From: Lepidodermella squamata | Taxonomy: Eukaryota > Gastrotricha | Length of the DNA: 64,000 nt | Assembly: GCA_047495785.1 (NCBI GenBank) | Contig: JBLDXI010000031.1 | Coordinates: 186,001 to 250,000 of the forward strand | Direction: 5' to 3' | Shown here: one piece after another, positions 21,452 to 32,993 of the stretch | How the letters are laid out: each line of letters opens with the position of its first letter | Numbering within the stretch: position 1 is the first letter of the stretch | The notes under the pieces: generated by a model | What the model was told of the DNA's origin: nothing | Database searches by the model: none | Seen by the model: the letters and a program-made list of their open reading frames with translations, nothing else | Position numbers and translations under genes: made by a program

Positions 21452-23943
21452 TTACTGAGGCGCCCAGATATCGCAGCGCTTCCAACCGTCGGGGTTCATC
21501 TTCGAACCAAGTGGACAGCTAAAAGCAGCAGCAAATGGTTCGAAATTCTTCATGCCTTCGTTAACACTGAAATGAATAGAGCAGTTGAAAATTAGAAATC
21601 GAAATGAGTTCGATCAATTTAGACTTACCGCCATGGATTGTAGGAATGCTCATCTTTCATCAAACGAGCCTTGCCCTGTTCTGTGGTCACCTGACAGTAG
21701 CTTTGTGCGTTGCTGACGAAGAAGATTTGGTCATTGTTCAGCGGAACGCCAGGAACTTCGTACTTCTTCATGCCATCATCCCCAAGAGCCTTTTTCATTA
21801 TTAAATAAGCAAACTTCAAGCCGGCATTGTCAGCAGCATTTTCACCAAGAGTGCGCAGTCCGTAGCCTGTGTCATTGGGGCTAGCAGCTTGGAACTGATC
21901 GATTATACACTTGAGCTGCTCCTGGAACTTGGCCATCGCCGTTCCTTCAAGAATAGGCTTTGCTTCACCATAGGCATTAAATTTGACACCTCTGCTATCG
22001 AAGCCATGAAATATTTCTGTGCCGAGAATGAATGAACGTAACTGAGTATTACAACGACAAGCTAATCAAACCATGTCCAATAGTTAGACCAGGATTTCCC
22101 CAATTCCAAGCGCTGGGAAGATCAAATCGAAAGGCAGGTGCTACAACATAACCAGGAATCACAACGAGCGCATTGAGGGAAGGTTGATAGTAGGCATTTC
22201 TATCCAGCATTCCCACTAGTTCCCATCTAAAAAACAGTATTAAATTCCTATGATTCTGAACTCTGCCACGCTCACAAAGTGCTGATCCGATCCACAGCGC
22301 CGTCAAGTCGCCGGAAAACACGCTTAGTGCTGAACTCGTCAAGGGCCTTTTTGTTGTGAAGATAATCAGGACCTGGAACTTGCAGATCATCGTACTTCTT
22401 GTCGAAAGTTTCATTCATCAAATTTGAAGGATATCCCATAGAAAATGTGATCTTCTCAAGCTTCAGCATAACGGCAGCCTTTGACTTCTCGTCTAGCCAC
22501 GAAATTTTGTCCATTGCGTCGTGAACCTCAGCCAGAATTAGATTAGTCATGTTTGTTAAGTAGTCAACACTTTCTTTGGATAAGAAGCGTTGCACGAATC
22601 GCCGAGCTGTGAAGTGATCGTGGAAAAGCGGATCAATTACATCGCCACATGATATCTGGCTGGTTTTAGTTTTCTCGCAAAACGCATCTTCATCAATCTG
22701 TTGCGATTCATCGACTGATTGGAGGATATCGCGGAGCTGGTACAATGGCTGTGATATATCGCAAGCGATATCGCTCTTAAAATTATCGATTGCGATAAGG
22801 ACGGCGTAATTCGAAAAAACTCGCTTGCTTCGGTCGGAGCCGAGTTTCGCTCGAGTGTCCGCGATAAGCTGGGAAAGCTTCTCGAAGTAGGACCTTCTGC
22901 GGAACGAAATTCGAAGATCGTTCGATGACAAGACGGAGACCCCGGCTGAGCCGCCAATTGCTCGAAAGAACTCATACCAGTCGATGCTGGGACTTACCTT
23001 TTGCAGCTCTTCAATTCGCTTATTGAATTTATCCTCCTCATTCTCGATGAAGTTCGACGTATCAACGTCGTTGTTTTTCTGGTCACCTTCATTTTTAATA
23101 GTTGAGGAAATCTGCATATTGAGTATTAAAATTATACGAAGCAAATTTAATCTATTATAGACTCACCAGGGCGAGTGCAAATTCGAACTCGGCCAAATCC
23201 TTGAAGTAGACCTCAGAAACTGCGTAACGGTCTTTTCTTGGTATAATCATCTTGAAAAGCTTGGTCATTTCCGTGACGTACATCTCTTTAGCGTCGTTGA
23301 GTGTTTCATTGTCCACGTCCCTGTTAATCAAAGCCTGAGCCTTTATGTTGTCTCCGAAAAACGGTGTTGCTCTGGGGCCAAGCATAAGTTGGAACTCAGA
23401 ACCATTCGATGGATTCGTTTCCAAGTCAATCGTGAAAAAAGGGCTCTTCTTATTGAATATTGACACAGCAAGTGTGTGTTCCATTGGTGCCTTGACCTCT
23501 TCTTCGCTGACATAAACTCCGATTTCTCGAGCCATATTGCGCAGAAACGCAATAGAAGATTCTGGGTCATCGAAACGATCAGAGCTCTTCTCGCAGGAAT
23601 CGAGCAACTGCTTGAACTTCTTCTCTGCCGAAGTCCAGGTAGATTGATTTGAGGTCAGGAAATCCTGCTTAGCTCGCTCTACCATATTAGCTAAAGTCCC
23701 ATCTAACGCGCCCTGCGCATCAAGGGTCGGTTTGATGACCGCATTCGAAATATAACCACCACAGGCGAACTGGTAGAAATCTTCGCACGGGTCCACTGTT
23801 AGGTCTAGATTGCTCAAGATGTAATCAGCAGCCTTGACGCAACCAGGGGTCGTACATGATCCAAAACCAACCGTTGGATCAATCGGCCTAGCTGAGGCGC
23901 GGCCGAACAGTGCTCCTATAACTGCTAAGGTTGAGAAAAACAT
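21452..23943 (-). CDS. Secreted M13 (neprilysin-family) metallopeptidase (756 aa)
   Basis: Zinc metalloendopeptidase of the neprilysin/ECE family. Minus-strand exons 23943-23167, 23111-22276, 22226-22072, 22016-21629 and 21566-21452 (introns 55, 49, 55 and 62 bp) give 2271 nt. The N-terminus is a cleavable signal peptide (MFFSTLAVIGALFGRASA) rather than the family's usual cytoplasmic tail plus anchor, so the enzyme should be secreted. The M13 start CEDFYQFACGG is intact. The zinc site HEIFH (residues 589-593) is split across an intron at Glu590; ENAAD (648-652) gives the third ligand. The C-terminal KRCDIW motif is typical. A TATATAAA box sits 35-42 nt upstream of the ATG. It probably trims peptides; the substrate is unknown. 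Confidence 0.93.
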
Positions 23944-23977
23944 TGTAATACTAAGGTTCCAGCTCTTGAGCCCCTGC

Positions 23978-23985
23978 TTTTATAT
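23978..23985 (-). promoter_or_regulatory. TATA box of the M13 peptidase gene
   Basis: TATATAAA on the minus strand, 35-42 nt upstream of the start codon at 23943, which implies a very short 5' leader. Confidence 0.5.
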
Positions 23986-25426
23986 ACCTCGACCGCACAG
24001 GTAAGGCGTTGGGTGCCACAGCAATTATTGGGTCAGAGTTTTTTTTGTGCGGGCTGGCTTTGTTAAGCCGGCATGCATTTATGGTTATTGTATTGTTTGC
24101 CATTAGCCTGGAGAACCTAGAAAAATAAGACTCTCAGCTAGAAAAGGGTCCTTATGATTTCTTTCGGATTGCTCATTGGGTTGATTATTTACAAATAAAT
24201 TTACCTGAACAATCGGCTCTTTCCTATTATTACATGGCTAGTAAAAGGATCTTAATTATTTGACGTGCATGTTGAAGCAGCCGTGAAGTTTTTTGTGCAG
24301 GTGTTGATTAAGGTCACACTCTCACGATCTAAACTTCATCAAATACTTTTTTGTGATATTAAAAAAAACACGAATTCCCTAGATAATTACTTGTCCCAAG
24401 GTCGTGCAATTATCTAGGTAAACAACTCTTGAGAGCTATAACTGGGTCATGAATTATGTTTGGGCAAGTTGCTAGGCAGATAGCCGAGCGGGATTTCGAG
24501 ATTTCTCGACCGCAGAACCCAATCATGATTGATAGATATACTCATCGATAGATATATACTCATTGATAATTCTATAAAAAACATCGCAGAAGCTTTGCCT
24601 ACATGACCGATTGGCGGATTCACTTTTCATTTGCTATTCCTTGGCTATCAAAGCTAATCGCTAGAATTTCAGATAGCTCCAGTAATGGAAAAAGATTGAG
24701 ATTACCTTATAATGTGACCATCGGTCATTCGATTACAGGCACCCTTCGCTGTACTCGTTTCAAGGAACCAGGTATCACATCGCGCCAACTCTGGGGCGTG
24801 TGCCTTGTTATCATGTGCGTAATTTTTTTTGCATCGCATTTTTCAATAACTTAATAACCATCAGGAATGTTTTAAAGCGGGTTTCACCAGTCAAGAAAAA
24901 ATTGATGATGAAAATGCTGTCCGCAATTTTTATCGAAAATTCTCATTAGCAAGATTAGTCTGAAGGTGTTAATGGTTGAAGGTGCTGCTGATTGATGATC
25001 GAATTCTCGAGTTTCTTGCTTCAACGATTATTGCTGGATTTTAATTACTTGCTACTAACCCCTCACGCTCCTATCCCACTAATTACCGGATGTCTCGTTT
25101 CAGCCAGCAGTTTTGCTGCAACTGCAAAGGCGAAAGTAATACATAATAAATGTCAGTACTGTTTCAGCAATCACGAACGTTGGAAAGTCGCTTATTTCTC
25201 TTTTTCATTTACCAAGTATTCTTTCAAACGGATACGGATACTTACAACTTACAAAATAAGAAGAAAATTTAACCTATCACTGTAAAGGTTGATGTCGTTT
25301 GATAGGGATTATCGTTCAACTACTATTGCAAGTAGTACCGAAGCCGATCGATAACAAGTTCCAGCTCAGTTTTGTAGCAAACCGCGCGGAAACAAAAGTG
25401 AATAAATAATAGAGATCACCTTGCAA
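23986..25426. other. Intergenic, about 1.4 kb, no supported gene
   Basis: A hairpin formed by CTAGATAATTA (about 24379) and TAATTATCTAG-like sequence (about 24410) lies at 24378-24421. ATAGATATAT-type words repeat at 24533-24570. An open stretch at 24603-24854 ends near a possible GTGCGT donor but matches nothing I know. The rest is unremarkable. Confidence 0.4.
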
Positions 25427-26698
25427 TCAAAAGTATATCATCAAACAAGTCGTGATGTCGAAGAGCAAACATAGCATCGATGTGGTAGTAAACGCGATGG
25501 AATCAATAACGTTGATTTTTCGCAAATTCCACCTAGTAACTTTAGACTCTAGGTATTTCGCGTAGCTTTCGTCGTTTGTCAGCCGACAAGTTACGAGGCA
25601 ATAAATTGAAACAAATACTCCGATAGATATCTGAACAGCAAAGTTAACCTCCAGCCATATTACCTCTGCTGTATCTGGAATATTGTCGGTGATCACAGTC
25701 ATCAAGAAGGATGAGGAAAGGAAAACTGTTAGCGAAAAAACAGAACGATCAGACATTTCAGCGGGTAGAACAAAAGCGGATAGTTGAAGAATTTTCAGAA
25801 GAATCATGGGTAAAATTATAGTAGTGATGTAGCATTCTGCTTTTCGGACCATGATAAAGCTGAATTTCACCAGCGTATCGTAATCATGCAGAGTAGCATT
25901 AGTTCCCAAGAGGCGCCAAACATCTGCGTCAGAGAAATCGTGAAGCCCCAGGTCTCTCTCTCCAGTGTACATATTTCGGCTTCCGAAACCCTGGTCTTGG
26001 AATGACACTGCATATTTTTCGAAATGCTCTGCTCCTATGTCAATGGAGCAAGCTTGGGTGTCGAATGGGAACCTTTGTTATGAAGATATTATTCGATGAT
26101 TTCATGAATTAGATTAGCTCACTTTTTGAACCTGAGGAAACAGGTCGAATCGTATTTTGAGATGACGCTCAAAGAAGCCTTTCCGCTAGCTTTTAGATAT
26201 GCCTTTTTCTGATCCGTCCTTTAACAAAGAAACGTGAAACTATCTTATACTATTAGTTTTAGGAATCAATTACCAAAGGAATGGATCGGTGTAACCAACC
26301 CTGTTTGTGTGCACCAAATGTGGCACCCAGATTTCATCTTTCACTCGATAGCAGCAGTATTCCGGAGCTGTCGAATTCTTTCGGATGTCTTTGTTTGCCA
26401 TCCATTTGGCGCATTCAGGAAGCTGCCATTGCGCTATAACTTCGGCTTGCACCGAGAAGAGTTGATCGGCGTCATTGAGACCAACGAATGATATCGGCTG
26501 AAGCCGCAAGGAGACTGCAACTCGTCCGTTGCTGCCCCTAGGTTCGACATTGGTACTGCGAAGGTAAGGGCAGATGGCTTGCAAGTTCTGGCAAAATTCA
26601 TCCTTTGGGTGTAGTTCATACGGTTTGAATTTATCAGGCGCTTTCAGACTACAGGTTACACCTGCAAAAAGCAGAAGTACAAAAGAAGTTAGCGACAT
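25427..26698 (-). CDS. Cys-loop ligand-gated ion channel subunit 4 (388 aa)
   Basis: Minus-strand exons 26698-26274, 26218-26123 and 26072-25427 (introns 55 and 50 bp) give 1167 nt. The start is the first true ATG, opening the signal peptide MSLTSFVLLLFAGVTC; an in-frame TTG lies 15 nt further upstream. Motifs: FC-x5-CPYLR, PECAKW, CCYRVKDEIWVP, Cys loop C-x13-C with FPFD, M1 with KAEC just before it, M2 starting SDRSV with Leu at 9'. The CC here lies before the loop-A region, not in the C loop, so it is not the acetylcholine-type vicinal pair. It is the innermost member of the minus-strand array, next to the transposon island. Confidence 0.9.
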
Positions 26699-26803
26699 TA
26701 TGAAACATGCCAACCGTATGATGCTTTATGCTTTTATGTAGACAGATCCCGGATATTGCTAACTCACATCACAAGTGCGAGATCGCAGAGGCAAAAGAAT
26801 AAC

Positions 26804-27736
26804 GCACATTTCCCCATCCGCCGGTGTTTCCTCCACGCGCGCGCTCCTATTGGTTGGTTAAATTTACTCGTAATTGCACGGCGCGCGCATTTATTGCGCA
26901 ACAAATAATTGCAGCTTTCTACGCGCGCGCTGCAAAATCACAAGAAAACCACAAGTCAGCTAGCCCGAATTGAACAAGTCCAGTATATCATGTGAAGCGC
27001 GCGCATCGAGAGTACATTTTTCAATTAGTATCAAGTTTGAAAAAATTGCAAATCAAGAAGATATGCGAGAAATAATGATGCCTTAAAATGGACAGGGCGC
27101 TCAAAAATATTTCCAAGCAAAATAAAATCGCGCCACTATGGTTCATCATGATATTGTGTCGCTTTCGCGAATTCGCAATTTTTCTACATTTTTAGAAGCG
27201 CTTGAGTTTTGATCATTCTAAGGAATTTTTACATCCACTTTATATTATAAGCGGCTTTAATGAGCGGTAACTTTTCAAAGGCATAAACTTTCAAGGGCAA
27301 GAAACATTTTTTAATCAATTCGATGTAGCGCGAAAATAATCAAATGGTTGGAGTCTCAAGCTATATTTTGATGAAAATCACCGAAAATAGTTCGTGCCAT
27401 CGGTGCGCGCTTTCGCAATTTGTTAGTTAAAATTTGAATTTTCTAATTTGCGCGCGCATTATTTTCTATTTTCTATTCAATAGATCGGTAAATACGAACA
27501 AAATACATGATAATCCATATTTTGTCAAGTTTTTCGACAACAAAATCTGCCTTAATTTAAGCTTTTTTATTTTCTTGAAAGCATTTCGCTGACTCAGCGC
27601 AGGGCGCAGCCGTCTTTGCTCTTATCCGTGCGCGCGCGCGCGCACGAAGGCTGTAATTATCTCAGTTGTTGCGCAACAAGGCCCAGCCAATAGGAGCGCG
27701 CGCGCGGAGGAAACACCGGCGGATGGGGAAATGTGC
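26804..27736. mobile_element. MULE-like non-autonomous foldback element, 933 bp, 9-bp TSD
   Basis: The first 54 bp are repeated inverted at the right end with only two mismatches (starts GCACATTTCCCCATCC, ends GGATGGGGAAATGTGC). The inverted similarity continues weakly to about 26933, including TTGCGCAACAA. A perfect 9-bp duplication, AAGAATAAC, flanks it at 26795-26803 and 27737-27745. Long inverted ends with a 9-bp duplication point to a Mutator-like element. CG-alternating tracts are frequent inside. No coding sequence. Confidence 0.85.
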
Positions 27737-27745
27737 AAGAATAAC

Positions 27746-28100
27746 AGATAAATCGGGTGTTTGCTTATCACATCAATCAATCAATCAATTTAGTTGCAAA
27801 CTTCATTTACAGGACTAGAAGGGCACGCAGGCCTCTTACAATAACCCGGGGCAATCATATTTCCTTTACAATATTTTTTCAGATTCACGCGGTACAAATT
27901 TTGTTTTACGATATTGTTCTTTATATTATCGTATTACAAGTTTCTTTGAGTAAATGTTGTTTATGAAACGTAACGCATTTATTCGAATTCCAACGTTTCA
28001 GTTATTCTCGATAACCATCTTGAGTCTTCAGGGATTATTTAAGAAACTAAATCGAAATTTGAAGTTAAAATAATAATTAAAGTTGATGTTTTTAGAACAT
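27746..28100. other. Spacer between two transposons
   Basis: AT-rich, no gene seen; ends at the ATT duplication of the Harbinger element. Confidence 0.4.
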
Positions 28101-28424
28101 ATTGGGGCAGTTGATCGAAGGTCATTTACTGTTATCTCCTCATTTTTTAATTATCTTGCACCGCCAAATATTTATCATAAGTTCCCACAGAAATATGATA
28201 AAAAACACCATTTATCGTAATTTATGCTGCATAATTTGCACACCCTTATTACGAAAAAGCTATATATTATTGCACAAATTATATGTTACGACTGATTGTT
28301 GAGTCGATACCCCATGGCGTAACACGTTTTTAGTACCGAGAAGAAGGGTATATATACCTACGCCGTGAATTGATTTTCATCCACTTCATCATCATCATTT
28401 TTATTGCTATCCGATTTTCAATCA

Positions 28425-29253
28425 ATGGCGAGAACATTGGCTTTGGCCCGAAAAGCCGCCGGGCGTCGCCGAACAGCAAAGCGCGCTCGAAAACCCCGGG
28501 CGAGTTTCTCCTTGGCCGACAAGGAGCGGCTGGTAAGCCTGGCGAAGAAACACTTCGATACTCTTGAAGACAAAAACTCATCTAACGAGACGGCATTGGC
28601 AAAGCAAAGTGCTTGGAAGACAATTGCGCGCGAATATGCGAAGAAGCGCGGCAACCGCCAGCCGCTGCACACTCTGGATGAGCTAAAAAACTTGTGGAGT
28701 CGAATCGTGGTCAAGATTCGCGAGAAGATCCGCGAGGAATCGTTGGATGATGCCTTGCCGCACCCTTACGAAACCTACGAATATCTAATTCTGAACGATG
28801 TCAAGCGCATTTCACCGACTGGACTACGAGGCCTGCGAGGTTAAGTGCTGATAATATAAGCATTCTTTTTTAAATATTCTTGTCACAGGTATTCGCAATT
28901 CCGATGCCCTGGAACTGAGCGATGAAGAAGATGATGGCGGCGAGTTCGACCTCTCGGAGGAAGATGCTGACGAATTCGACGGTTCAGATCCCGATGGCGA
29001 TGACGACGACAATGGGTCCGATGTTGCCGGCACCAGCGGCCATGCCTCATCGGCTAAGAGTCGCCGCGAAACTGTTGCTGAGAAGAAAGCTAAGCTCCAG
29101 TCGCTCGCCGTCGAAAAAGCTGAACTCGAAAATGCGATTCTTCGAGAACAACTGGAGGAGCTCAAGCACAAGAAGGCGACTGGATCAACCTCCACCCTGC
29201 TTGCTTCTTCACTCAACTCTTCCGAACAGAACCCGTTCGAAAAATACGATTGA
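28425..29253 (+). CDS. Harbinger-encoded Myb/SANT-like protein (259 aa)
   Basis: Exons 28425-28839 and 28889-29253 (49-bp intron) give 780 nt. The basic N-terminus leads into a trihelix/SANT-like region (about residues 30-115, with LVSLAKKHF... and LKNLWSRIVVKIREK). An acidic linker very rich in Glu/Asp follows (about 150-190), then a C-terminal coiled coil (EKKAKLQSLAVEKAELENAI). In known Harbinger elements the Myb-like partner brings the transposase into the nucleus and to the element ends; that role is inferred here from family and location. TATATATA lies at 28349-28356. Confidence 0.85.
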
Positions 29254-29436
29254 ACATGAATGAATCAGATTGACATTCAACGAACAATGACTTTCTTATT
29301 TTTCACTTTTTCATGATACATTAGATGTGATAAAACTAGAAGATCGACCAGTTTTAGTAGCTAGGCAAGCCGAATTTGAAATAAACCATTATCAATTCTT
29401 GCAAGCTTATTTTCGATCCAAAAAAAGCATTAATAG

Positions 29437-30569
29437 TCACGTGAAGTATCGATCAATAATACTGCGGCGAATTCGTTCTCCCAGTGTCATAGCCAGGTAT
29501 TCGCCTTGATCATGAGCTTCCGGCGCCTCAACTTCATCTTCCATTTCATTATCGCCAAGGATCGGCGGTTCGCGCAGATTGATTGCAATGTTGTGTAAGA
29601 CAGCGCATGCGAGGATGACATTAGCACAGCGATCGGCTCGAAATCTGAGGCGATTGTCTACGCTTTGTAGACAGCGAAAACGGCTCTTCAAAATGCCGAA
29701 AAGACGTTCAATAACAGCACGACAACGACTTAGCGATCGGTTGTAGTCCAACTCTGCGTCAGTTGTAGGATTTCTGAGAGGGGTCAGCAGCTCGGGAGCG
29801 ACTTGATAACCCTTGTCGGCTATAAGGTGGTATCCATTGAAGCGTGGCGCACATTGCAGTTTCTTTTTCACCTGCGAAGACTTGTAAATCGTCGAGTCAT
29901 GAACACTGCCCGGCCAACGGGCAACTATGTCCCTAATCCGGCCCTCGAAATCGCAGACTACTTGGACATTGAGAGCGTAATATTCTGAAACAAAAATGCC
30001 TAGAAACATTTCGATTTCAGTAATTAAAGAAATACTTTTTCTACACCAAAAAACATCGGGGTCAGGGAGATGCGACTGTTTTTGAATTTTGATCAAGGAG
30101 CAATCAACTGCGCCCAGACAATTCGGGAAGCCACCATATTCGTAGAAACTCGCAGCTATTTCACGCACTTCTTGATTGTTTCGAGGCATAACTACGAATT
30201 TGTCCAGCTTCCTGGCAAGTGCCTCAGCCACAAGATGAACAATTTTGCAGACACTAGTATGATCAACACCGTGAATATCTCCTATTCATCAGAGACAATT
30301 AAAATTTCGCCGAATAGGGATATCATACCTATCACACGTTGGAAACCACCAGTAGCGAAAAATCGCAGTGTGATCAGTACCTGAAGCATTGTCGAAATTG
30401 ATTTATTCCGGTTAGTCCGGCGACGTACCAAATCCCGTTTAATGAGCCTGTGAATCTTCTTAACTGACTTCTTTGTAAAACGATAGCGTAGAAAAAACTG
30501 ATTTTCGCTGAAAGTCGTGAAAGGATTGGAACGGTCACGGATGACGCGTTCCTGATTGAAAACAGGCAT
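29437..30569 (-). CDS. Harbinger transposase, HARBI1-like (344 aa)
   Basis: Minus-strand exons 30569-30329, 30281-30036 and 29984-29437 (introns 47 and 51 bp) give 1035 nt, close to the usual length of about 350 residues. The N-terminal helical region contains RYRFTKKSV and LRFFATGGFQ, then GDIHGVDHTSVCKIV, both typical. The DDE nuclease has Asp140 (GAVDCSLI), Asp192 (GSVHDST) and Glu255 (AVIERLFG). No stop or frameshift. It should excise and reinsert the element with the help of the Myb-like protein encoded on the other strand. Confidence 0.93.
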
Positions 30570-30869
30570 TTCGACTGGCTGATGATGAAGAAATCAGCAA
30601 TTTCGAGCTTCAAATTCAAAACATTGGAACAATGACGTCCCATCTTGTGATTGTGACGTAATTTACATAGCAATTTGCGCAATTGCCTATTACTGATGAA
30701 TTGCAGACATCGATAAATTTAAATTTAAATTAACTTAAACTAACTCATCTGAAAATTAGCCCCACGTTATAATAATTTCGGCTACCTTAGTAAAAATTAT
30801 AGTAAATAAATTATAATCAGGATAACATACGTTATTGTAAAGAACGTACGATCAACTGCCCCATTGAAA

Positions 30870-31620
30870 TTATGATCCGATTAGCTTTTCATCTTCTTCT
30901 TGCACTTCTCATGGAATATCGGCTCCGTAAATAACTTAGCTTTGATCGAGTCGTTTTGTTTGTTGAGATTAGGCTTAAGCTTACGAATGTAGAGCATTTC
31001 GAGAATAAGGCAGTCCCATTTAGTTTGTCCTTTAGCGAGCACCTTGAAATAATTGTCAAGTTCGTCCTTCCCAACGTCATGCTGCTCCATATGTTTGCCG
31101 ACTTCCGTGTATCGATGACCTTCAACGCGTTGATGTAAGTGTTTGGATGTCATGCCAGCATAATCAGTTTCGCACTAATCACACTTAAAGTGATGCACAA
31201 CACGTTGCTGGTTAACGATTTGCGGCTTCGGCTCCTTGGGGCGGAAATTGTCGATGACTTTCTTGCTAAGGAATATTGGTTCTACAGACAATTCTATTTT
31301 GTTACTTAGGTCTCGAAGTTGACGCTTAACCACCTGTGACGCTTTTTCATCAATAAATGGCATAGTTATGCGAATCGGTTGATTTCCATCCTTCGATTTC
31401 GGTTGATTGAACTCGCCAGTGACAGCTCGCTCAGTAAATCTAGACACGATCGAATCAAATTGTTCAGTAGGATAATTAAGGTTCTTAAGACAGTCCGTAG
31501 TCGCTTCACTTCAATATCGAAAAGTGACCAGTCTGATGAAAGATGATGAAAGATGATCGTGAGCTTAGTTGTATCCTTAGTCAAGCATCTCTCTTATCTC
31601 CTATGAAAACCGTGATTGTG
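30870..31620 (-). mobile_element. Penelope-like retroelement relic (3' end)
   Basis: Minus-strand translation gives the end of a Penelope-type polyprotein: a linker, then HHFKCD and CETDYAGMTSKHLHQRVEGHR split by a TAG stop, and a C-terminal part with EMLYIRKLKPNLNKQ. That pattern is the GIY-YIG endonuclease of Penelope-like elements with degraded key residues. Frameshifts occur further upstream (31450-31600). The reverse transcriptase itself is not visible, so this is a 5'-truncated dead copy. Confidence 0.7.
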
Positions 31621-32049
31621 GAAGCCTTGTTGTTTTCCGCTCCTTCGATGAATCAGGTGAATTTCTGTTTATCTATCATTTGCTTCCCTGATTAGTAGCA
31701 TTTTCATGACTTCAAAGTAATGCCGTGTAAGAATTCGGGAACATTATTTCTCCTTGGACTTCAAGCTCGATTTCCTCAGTTTTTCTACTACGTACTTAAG
31801 CAGTTAATTTGTGCAAGCTGTGTTAGCTTGAGGCACACTGTAAAAAGCATATGGAAAGCAAGGGTCAATAAGTTGCAAGTTTTCGATTTCGAAGCGATTC
31901 GGAGTAACGGGCTCAGAGCTCAGAATACGATCTGAGTCTCATCTATAGAATATCCAGAAACCTATCAATGCATGTCTAATGTATATTACAGCCGCTGAAG
32001 TATCTCACAAAGTACAGGGGGATGGAGCATTCGGACCTCAGTTCGATAG
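31621..32049. other. Intergenic, no gene seen
   Basis: No supported exon between the Penelope relic and the hAT-type element. Confidence 0.4.
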
Positions 32050-32057
32050 GTTTAGGC

Positions 32058-32689
32058 CAGCGGTTCTCACGACGGAGCACTCCCGACCCTGAAAGTGGGT
32101 TTCAAGACAATTTGGCGACCCTGGCGTTTGAAATGTTCAATTTTGGGGTAGCATTTTTTTTCTTTTTTATTCGAATAAATTAGGCATCTGCTAGGCATCT
32201 TTAACAGGAACTAGTAATAAACATCTCTAATTTCAACTCAAATTTTTGGATACGCTTGGAACAGTAAGCGATCTTAGATCCTGGAGATGCCAGGGATGAG
32301 ACTTTTTTTTCTGTTTTCTCCAAACTGACTAGTCATATCCACTAAAGAAAACGAGCGAAGCGAGGAAATTATGAAGATCCCTACCAAAACTCTTTTTAAA
32401 ATTGACTAAACAGTGGGCTAAGGTTTCAATTTCTTCAACCGTCAGATCGTGCTTTGGGATCCCCCTGAAAGTCGAACACTGGCTTGGAAAGAGAGAAAAT
32501 TAACGTTAAAATTCAGAATGAGCCTGTTAAAATGTTTTAGAGCGTGAAAAGAGCGTGTTTTGGAGGTTACTTTTTTGATAACCTATTTTGCCTTGCGACC
32601 CTTGCGACCTGCGGTTCATCCAGCAACACATCGAAAAATGTCCCTGCGACCCAATTTAGGGTCGCAAAACCCCCTCATGAGAACCGCTG
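32058..32689. mobile_element. hAT-type MITE, 632 bp, 8-bp TSD
   Basis: The ends are CAGCGGTTCTCA and its exact inverse TGAGAACCGCTG, a classic hAT terminus. The flanks are an identical 8-bp duplication, GTTTAGGC (32050-32057 and 32690-32697). Short GCGACCC words are concentrated in the right end. No transposase. Confidence 0.9.
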
Positions 32690-32993
32690 GTTTAGGCTAG
32701 AAAACCCGAATAGCTCGGGGATCCTGCTTCACACACTGGCACGAAGCTGACGCTAACGAGAAAAATGCGAGTAAACAGTGTATTAGGCTGCAGGTTCAAT
32801 ATCTCAGGAAAAAGCTTTTCTTTTCCAATCTCCGATGTTTGCCAAGTTTGCCACGCCAGAGCCCGCACACACTCGGAATTGTAAACAACACTGGCTACCA
32901 ATTAAAATTGTTCTCTTTTTGGGTTCAGAAACAGTTTTCTCTTCGGCTTTTCGAATTGTTGGATATTGTAACTGGTTGGTAGCAACTAACAAA

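Larger units (their letters stand above)
28104..30862. mobile_element. PIF/Harbinger transposon, apparently intact and autonomous
   Basis: The ends are inverted: GGGGCAGTTGATCG at 28104 and its inverse ending at 30862, with partial similarity for another 15-20 bp. A 3-bp ATT duplication flanks it (28101-28103 and 30863-30865), as expected of Harbinger. It carries convergent genes for both proteins such elements need: a Myb/SANT-like DNA-binding protein (plus) and a DDE transposase (minus). Both are uninterrupted after splicing. Confidence 0.92.

Noticed and set aside
24603-24854. 83-codon plus-strand frame near a possible donor
   Set aside because: Considered as a transthyretin-like or other small secreted protein, but the sequence does not match and no second exon could be joined.
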